The notes under the pieces are model-generated. The model did not search any database and was not told where the DNA came from. It saw only the letters and a program-made list of their open reading frames with translations. A DNA stretch of 64,000 nucleotides from JAMXLJ01 sp036558745. Lineage in GTDB: Bacteria; Actinomycetota; Acidimicrobiia; IMCC26256; JAMXLJ01. The stretch is from assembly GCA_036558745.1 (NCBI GenBank), contig DATBEZ010000040.1, positions 1 through 64,000 of the forward strand, given 5' to 3'. The first letter of the stretch is position 1. Every line of letters begins with the position of its first letter. Made by a program: the position numbers and the translations under genes. This document shows, in pieces, positions 59,521-64,000 of the stretch.

Positions 59521-59976
59521 CTACTTCTTGGGCGGGCGCACCGTGATGAGCAGGGTGAACTTCGCGTTCACGACGGGCGTCCCGGTGTCCGCCTGCTTCC
59601 ACGCGGTCTCGGTGACGTAGAACTCCATCTTCCCGCCGTCGGGGCGTTCCTTCTCGTACACGTCGGTGATGGTCGTCGTGCCCTCGAGCACGTCGCCGAC
59701 GTGGGGCCAGCTCAGGTACTCGAACTCCTGCTCGCCGTGGAGGATCGCCCGTCCGGGGCCGCGCAGCTTCTCGATCGGCAGGCCCGCCGCGCCGCCGGTG
59801 CCGAGCGAGCCCCAGTACGACATGACGAACGGGAACGTCGGCGGGACGGGGGCGGCGTCGGCCCGGTAGGCGTCGTCGCTGTCACCGAGGGCGTCGGCGA
59901 AGACCCGCACGGGGCCCCGCTCGATGACGACCCGCTGGGTCCCGGTCTCCTGCCCCTTCAGCTCGGTGAGTGCCAC
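59521..59976 (-). CDS. FAS1-like/MaoC N-terminal hot-dog dehydratase
   Basis: A 151-residue single hot-dog domain of the MaoC_dehydrat_N type. It has an AYRADAAPVPPTFPF strand, GEQEFEYLSWPHVGDVLEGTTTITDVYEKE and a C-terminal ETAWKQADTGTPVVNAKF. It would hydrate or dehydrate an enoyl-CoA or act as a thioesterase partner; the usual second half is absent. It starts with GTG, 12 bases after the operator-like repeat at 59989. It probably works with the CoA ligase and SDR upstream. Confidence 0.82.
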   Translation of the reverse strand: MALTELKGQETGTQRVVIERGPVRVFADALGDSDDAYRADAAPVPPTFPFVMSYWGSLGTGGAAGLPIEKLRGPGRAILHGEQEFEYLSWPHVGDVLEGTTTITDVYEKERPDGGKMEFYVTETAWKQADTGTPVVNAKFTLLITVRPPKK

Positions 59977-59988
59977 GCGTCCGCTCCT

Positions 59989-60004
59989 GTGACGTCGGTG
60001 TCAG
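59989..60004. promoter_or_regulatory. Operator-like repeat GTGACGTCGGTGTCAG
   Basis: Fits TGACR-N4-YGTCA. It is in the 42-bp gap between the CoA ligase stop and the MaoC-like start on the minus strand, so it probably controls the MaoC-like and DUF429 genes. Confidence 0.5.
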
Positions 60005-60018
60005 GTCGGCTCGGGAGA

Positions 60019-61560
60019 CTATCCGGACACGTGCTCGCGCAGCACGTGCTTCATCACCTTGCCGGTGGCGTTGCGAGGTAGCTCGGCGACGAACGTGACC
60101 TGACGGGGCCGCTTGTAGTCGGCGAGGCGGTCGACGCAGAACTCCTTGAGCTCGTCCTCGGTCAGCGCCGCGCCCTCGCGCAGGACCACGAACGCGCCGA
60201 CGTCCTCGCCGAGCACCTGGTGCGGCACCCCGATGACCGCGGCTTCGCGCACGTCGGGATGCTCCAGGATCACGGCCTCGACGTCGGTGGCGTAGATGTT
60301 GTTGCCGCCGCGGATGATCATGTCCTTCTTGCGTCCGACGATGTAGATGAACCCGTCCTCGTCGAGGTAGGCGAGGTCGCCGCTGCGCAGCCAGCCGTCC
60401 TCGGTCCACGTCGCGTTGGTCGCTTCGTCGTCGCGGTAGTACTCGCGTTGACGGCCGGGCATACGCGTGAGCAGCTCGCCGACTGTGCGGTTCGCGACCG
60501 TCGCGAGCTCGTCGTCGACGACCTTCACCTCCATCGGGCCGATGGGCTTGCCGACCGAGCCGATGCGCTTCGTGACCTCGTCCTTGGGCATGACGATGAA
60601 CGCGGGCCCCGCCTCGGTCATGCCGTAGGAGTTGGAGACCGTTGCCTGGGGGAGCCGCTCCTGCAGCTGCAACAACGTCGCGGGCGCAAGCGGCGCGCTG
60701 CCGATCGAGACGGCGACGAGACTCGTGAGGTCCCGCGTCCCGAAGTCGGGGTGCGCGACGAGCAGCTCCGCCATCGCAGGAACGAGGAACGCCATCATCG
60801 GCCGTTCCTGCTCGACGATCTCGAGCCACCGGCCCGCGTCGAACTTCGGCAGGTAGAGCCCCGCGAGACCCATCTTCATCGGGTTGAAGATGAACGAGAT
60901 CCCGGCGAAGGTGAACAACGGCGCGCCGTGCAGCCATCCGGAGCCGGTCCACGCGGGGTCGCTGTTCGGGATCATCGCCACGTTGCGGTGCCGGACCGCG
61001 ACGCCCTTCGGCAGCCCGGTCGTCCCGGAGGTGTACATGATGTCGGCGAGATCCTCGTCGTCGACCGGGATCTGGATCTCCGCAGGGTCCGACGCGAGCA
61101 GCTCGTCGTACGCGACGACGGCCCCACTCAGGTCACCGCCGATGCTGACGACCAGCTTCGCCGACGGGACCGCGTCGCGGACCTCGAGCGCGGTCGGCAA
61201 CAGCTCGGCGCTCGTGACGATCGCGCTGACCTCCGCGTGTCCGAGGATCGCGACGAGCTCGCGCACGGAGAGGCGCGTGTTGGTCGGCACCGCGACCGCG
61301 CCGGCCTTGTGCACGGCCGCGTACACGACGATCCAGCGCAGCACCTCCTCGTTCGGGAGGTACACGGATACCCGGTCGCCCTTGGCGACGCCGCGCTCGA
61401 CGAGGCCGCGCGCGACGCGGTTCGAACGCTCGTCCCACTCCGTGAACGTCACTCTGTCGCCGGTGAGCAGGTCGGTGTACGCGACATCGTCACCGTGGCC
61501 GACCGCCATGAAGCGCAGCTGGTCGACCAGCAGCGTCCCTGGTCCCTTCGAGGCGTCCAT
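60019..61560 (-). CDS. Acyl-CoA synthetase (FadD-like)
   Basis: A 513-residue adenylate-forming ligase with complete motifs. They are P-loop YTSGTTGLPKGVAV, SYGMTEAG, GWLRSGDLAYLDEDGFIYIVGR, KDMIIRGGNNIYATDVE and C-terminal LPRNATGKVMKHVLRE with the catalytic Lys. Most similar in layout to fatty-acid or aromatic acid CoA ligases. ATG 61560 follows the SDR stop by eight bases, so the pair is one transcript. It activates the acid that the SDR and the MaoC-like protein then process. Confidence 0.92.
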   Translation of the reverse strand: MDASKGPGTLLVDQLRFMAVGHGDDVAYTDLLTGDRVTFTEWDERSNRVARGLVERGVAKGDRVSVYLPNEEVLRWIVVYAAVHKAGAVAVPTNTRLSVRELVAILGHAEVSAIVTSAELLPTALEVRDAVPSAKLVVSIGGDLSGAVVAYDELLASDPAEIQIPVDDEDLADIMYTSGTTGLPKGVAVRHRNVAMIPNSDPAWTGSGWLHGAPLFTFAGISFIFNPMKMGLAGLYLPKFDAGRWLEIVEQERPMMAFLVPAMAELLVAHPDFGTRDLTSLVAVSIGSAPLAPATLLQLQERLPQATVSNSYGMTEAGPAFIVMPKDEVTKRIGSVGKPIGPMEVKVVDDELATVANRTVGELLTRMPGRQREYYRDDEATNATWTEDGWLRSGDLAYLDEDGFIYIVGRKKDMIIRGGNNIYATDVEAVILEHPDVREAAVIGVPHQVLGEDVGAFVVLREGAALTEDELKEFCVDRLADYKRPRQVTFVAELPRNATGKVMKHVLREHVSG

Positions 61561-61568
61561 CGGGCGCC

Positions 61569-62477
61569 TCAGAACCCGAAGCCCATGGGCGGAACGTCGC
61601 TGTTCGTGCCGCGGAACAGGTCCTCGGAGCGGTCGCTCAGCTCCTTCACGGTCCAGCGCTCACCCTTCTCGAGGGTGTTGACCAGATGCCATCCCTGCAT
61701 GAGGTAGACGCGGTCGGCCCAGACGACGAGCACCTGGCCCGTGACGTCGGCCGCAGCCGGGCTCGCGAGCCACGCGACCGTCGGCGCGATGTTGTCGGGA
61801 TTCCACTGGTCGAACTCGCCCTCCTTGGGCGCGCCGAACCCGTCGAACGTCGCCGTCGTCATGCGCGTGCGGGCCCGGGGTGCGATCGCGTTGACGGTCA
61901 CGCCGTACTTCTTCATCTCTCGCGCGAGCACGATCGTCATCGACGCGATGCCGGCCTTCGCCGCCGCGTAGTTGACCTGTCCCGCGTTGCCGAACAGACC
62001 GGACTCACTCGACGTGTTGACGATGCGTCCGTAGACCGGGTTCCCGGCCTTGCCTTGCGTCCGCCAGTGCTCGACCGCGAACCGCGACGGCGCGAAGTGG
62101 CCCTTGAGATGGACGCGGATGACGGAGTCCCAGTCGTCCTCGTCGAAGTTGAAGGCCATCTTGTCGCGCAGGATGCCCGCATTGTTCACGAGGACGTTCA
62201 GGTCGCCGAACGCGTCGATCGCCTGGGCGATCAACGCGCGGGCGCCGTCCCAGCTCGCGACGTCGTCGTAGTTGGCGACCGCCTCACCGCCCGCGGCGAC
62301 GATCTCGTCGACGACCTGCTGCGCGGGCCGGTCGTCCTTGCCGACGCCGTCCCACTCGGTGCCGAGGTCGTTGACGACGACCTTCGCACCTTCGGCGGCG
62401 AGGAGCAGCGCCTCGCCGCGTCCGATGCCGCGGCCCGCGCCGGTGACGATCGCGACCTTGCCGTCGAGCGTGCCCAT
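61569..62477 (-). CDS. SDR family 3-hydroxyacyl-CoA dehydrogenase-like
   Basis: A 302-residue SDR of the multifunctional-enzyme type (peroxisomal MFE-2 hydroxyacyl dehydrogenase-like). It has TGAGRGIG near 12, an extended insertion VVNDLGTEWDGVGKDD after strand 2, NNAGILRD near 105, Ser in NTSSESG and YAAAK near 185. The C-terminus is extended. AAGGAG lies ten bases before ATG 62477. It is first in a minus-strand run with a CoA ligase, a MaoC-like and a DUF429 gene. Confidence 0.9.
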   Translation of the reverse strand: MGTLDGKVAIVTGAGRGIGRGEALLLAAEGAKVVVNDLGTEWDGVGKDDRPAQQVVDEIVAAGGEAVANYDDVASWDGARALIAQAIDAFGDLNVLVNNAGILRDKMAFNFDEDDWDSVIRVHLKGHFAPSRFAVEHWRTQGKAGNPVYGRIVNTSSESGLFGNAGQVNYAAAKAGIASMTIVLAREMKKYGVTVNAIAPRARTRMTTATFDGFGAPKEGEFDQWNPDNIAPTVAWLASPAAADVTGQVLVVWADRVYLMQGWHLVNTLEKGERWTVKELSDRSEDLFRGTNSDVPPMGFGF

Positions 62478-62490
62478 CTGTGTCTCCTTT

Positions 62491-62703
62491 GTGCCGCCGA
62501 CGGATTCGGAGCGGGCTTGGCTGCGTGGGGCGTCGGGGCGGCACCGCGCCATGCGCGGGCTCCACCGGTTCGCCGGCGCGCACGCCCCAGTCGGTTCGAA
62601 ACTTTGGAGCCCACGATGTCCGACACGCGCGTCAGTTGTCTATTGCGCCGCCGACGGATTCTGAGCGTGCTTGGCTTCGTGGGCGCCAGGGCGGCGCCGC
62701 GCA
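62491..62703. repeat. Imperfect direct repeat (about 58 bp) in the region upstream of the SDR gene
   Basis: A segment starting GTGCCGCCGACGGATTC at 62491-62549 recurs, with about eight changes and one base indel, at 62645-62702 (starting GCGCCGCCGACGGATTC). The spacer of about 96 bp contains the operator-like site at 62620. Confidence 0.6.
62620..62635. promoter_or_regulatory. Operator-like repeat CCGACACGCGCGTCAG
   Basis: One mismatch to TGACR-N4-YGTCA. It is about 143 bp upstream of the SDR start, near a TAGACA hexamer on the minus strand, so it may be the main promoter of the SDR-ligase operon. Confidence 0.4.
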
Positions 62704-62743
62704 GCGGGCGCGTCACTCCGTTCGTCGGCGTTCGCCCCACCCG

Positions 62744-64000
62744 TCAGGGGCTGCCAGGAGACTGCTCGTCTTCCGGAACGGGGAGATCCTGGTCGGCGTC
62801 GGGGGTGAGGATCAGCAGCGGACCCCATTGCCAGCGCAGGTAGTCCCAGCCCCACTGCACCAGCACCTCGGTGCGGCGGCGGAACCCCATGAGGTAGATG
62901 AGGTGCAGGAACAGCCACGCGAGCCACGCGATCCAGCCGGTCAGCGTGATGCCGAGGGGCAGGTCAGCGACCGCGGCGGTGCGCCCGATGGTCGCCATGT
63001 TGCCGGGATCCCGGTAGCGGAACGGCTGCGTCGGGCGGCCCTCGATTCGGGCCAGCACCTGACGGGCCGCGTGGTGACCCTCCTGGATCGCGACCTGCGC
63101 GACCTGGGGCAGCGGGGTGCCGTCGCGACGCGTCGCCGCGGCGAGGTCGCCGACGACGAACACGTCGGGGTGCCCGGGGACCGAGAGATCGGCTTCCACC
63201 GGGACACGACCGCCCTTGGCGCGTTCCAGATCATCGAAGCCCTCGAGCTCGGTCGCGGTGACACCCGCGGCCCAGATGACGGTGCGGGTCGGGATCGACT
63301 CACCCGACGCGAATTGCACGCGCGTGGGCTCGATCGCGGTGACCTTCGTCCCGAAGCGCAGCTCGACGCCACGGGCCTCGAGCTGCTCGGCCGCGTGACG
63401 TTGCGAACGGGGCCGGAACGTCCCCAGCAGATGGTCGGTCATCTCGACGAGGACGATGTGGGCGCGTCGCGGGTCGATCCTGCGGTACTCGTTCGCGAGA
63501 ACGTTCTCGAACAGCTCGCTCATCGCGCCGGCCGTCTCCACGCCGGTCGCGCCGCCGCCGACGACGACGAAGTTGAGCGCGCCCTCGTCGACGAGCGACG
63601 GGCGGGCCTCGGCCGCCTCGAACCACGAGAGCATGTGGTTGCGGACGCGGATCGCGTCGGGAAGCGTGTACAGCGGAAGCGAGTGCTGCTCCGCGCCCGC
63701 GACGCCGAAGTAGTTCGTGCGCGCGCCCGCTGCGATCACGAGCGCGTCGTAACCGAGCGACTCGCCGCTCTCGAGCCGGATCTTCCCCGCGTTCGGGTCG
63801 ATGCCCGTCACCGTCTCGATGAGCACCTCGGTGCGCGGGTTGCGGCTGACGATGCCGCGGATGTGATGGCCGACGTCGCCCGCGTCGAGACCCGCGGTCG
63901 CGACCTGGTACAGGAGCGGCTGGAAGGTGTTGTAGTTGTGACGGTCGACGAGCACGACGTCGACGTCGGCGCGGGCGAGCTTGCGCGCGGTCGCGAGGCC
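62744..64000 (-). CDS. ndh: Type II NADH:quinone oxidoreductase, N-terminus beyond the window
   Basis: At least 418 residues of a two-dinucleotide-binding flavoprotein; the frame runs off the right edge without its start or first GxGxxG. Visible are VVLVDRHNYNTFQPLLYQVATAGL (in parts), VIAAGARTNYFGVAGAE, VVVGGGATGVETAG (NADH site) and VFVVGDLAAA (FAD site). A C-terminal amphipathic/hydrophobic segment (GWIAWLAWLFLHLIYLMGFRRR) holds it to the membrane. It passes electrons from NADH to quinone without pumping protons. Confidence 0.93.
   Translation of the reverse strand, partial: GLATARKLARADVDVVLVDRHNYNTFQPLLYQVATAGLDAGDVGHHIRGIVSRNPRTEVLIETVTGIDPNAGKIRLESGESLGYDALVIAAGARTNYFGVAGAEQHSLPLYTLPDAIRVRNHMLSWFEAAEARPSLVDEGALNFVVVGGGATGVETAGAMSELFENVLANEYRRIDPRRAHIVLVEMTDHLLGTFRPRSQRHAAEQLEARGVELRFGTKVTAIEPTRVQFASGESIPTRTVIWAAGVTATELEGFDDLERAKGGRVPVEADLSVPGHPDVFVVGDLAAATRRDGTPLPQVAQVAIQEGHHAARQVLARIEGRPTQPFRYRDPGNMATIGRTAAVADLPLGITLTGWIAWLAWLFLHLIYLMGFRRRTEVLVQWGWDYLRWQWGPLLILTPDADQDLPVPEDEQSPGSP

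Noticed and set aside
62590..62610. GGTTCGAAA, similar to a tRNA T-loop
   Set aside because: No acceptor, D or anticodon stems can be drawn around it.
1..64000. CRISPR arrays, insertion sequences, prophage genes, rRNA or tRNA genes
   Set aside because: No regularly spaced repeats, transposase or integrase motifs, or structural RNA signatures were found on either strand.

Overview
The window is a GC-rich stretch (about 70% by eye) of what is most likely an actinobacterial chromosome. The mix of F420-type LLM oxidoreductases, amidohydrolases, acyl-CoA ligases, short-chain dehydrogenases (SDRs), a Ku/LigD-polymerase pair, DUF5709 and DUF2889 proteins, GTG starts and leaderless-looking promoters fits class Acidimicrobiia. 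That placement is inference. I see no rRNA, tRNA, CRISPR array, transposase or phage gene. Genes are dense, and adjacent genes often overlap by four bases (ATGA or GTGA).

Layout. 1-0.9 kb: the end of an FtsX/LolD-type exporter. 0.9-5 kb: an NTF2-like protein, an SDR, a divergent non-homologous end-joining pair (stand-alone LigD polymerase domain and Ku), a small CxxC protein and a hemerythrin. 5-11.2 kb: a solitary binding protein, a lipoprotein, an amidohydrolase plus 6PGDH-like dehydrogenase pair, a hexapeptide acyltransferase and an atypical response regulator. 11.2-20.8 kb: a branched-chain-type ABC transporter locus with fused subunits (TetR, LivH-LivM fusion, MFS-LivF-LivG fusion, two membrane-anchored binding proteins). 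20.9-29.7 kb: crotonases, pirin/DoxX/MarR, glutamate-family dehydrogenase, LLM enzyme, flavin reductase, serine hydrolase, DUF5709. 29.8-41.9 kb: three acyl-CoA metabolic blocks with CoA ligases, SDR and carboxyltransferase, plus TatA, an exported hydrolase, a GH43-like protein, a methyltransferase and the second amidohydrolase. 41.9-49.3 kb: an orphan AAA ATPase flanked by AT-rich palindromes, MBL-fold, ThDP-enzyme-like, Nudix and NTF2-like proteins, an LLM enzyme and a Ppx/GppA-HD phosphatase. 49.4-64 kb: aldehyde dehydrogenase and class II aldolase, a DUF559 endonuclease-like gene between two inverted copies of one palindrome, and a dense fatty-acyl/aromatic-type catabolic region ending in a type II NADH dehydrogenase.

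How the genes may work together. Several transcription units contain the parts of a beta-oxidation-like route for carboxylic acids of unknown structure: CoA activation, hydration, 3-hydroxyacyl oxidation, carboxylation, LLM or amidohydrolase ring chemistry and alpha/beta hydrolysis. A 16-bp inverted repeat (core TGACR-N4-YGTCA) recurs in the promoter regions of many of them (6809, 36124, 41008, 49370, 53854, 57879, 59989, with weaker copies at 46695 and 62620). This points to one shared regulator, probably TetR-like.

Other unusual signals are the MFS-LivF-LivG fusion, the response regulator with Glu at the phosphoacceptor position, the DUF559 cassette, and a hairpin repeat family whose arms differ by compensatory changes.
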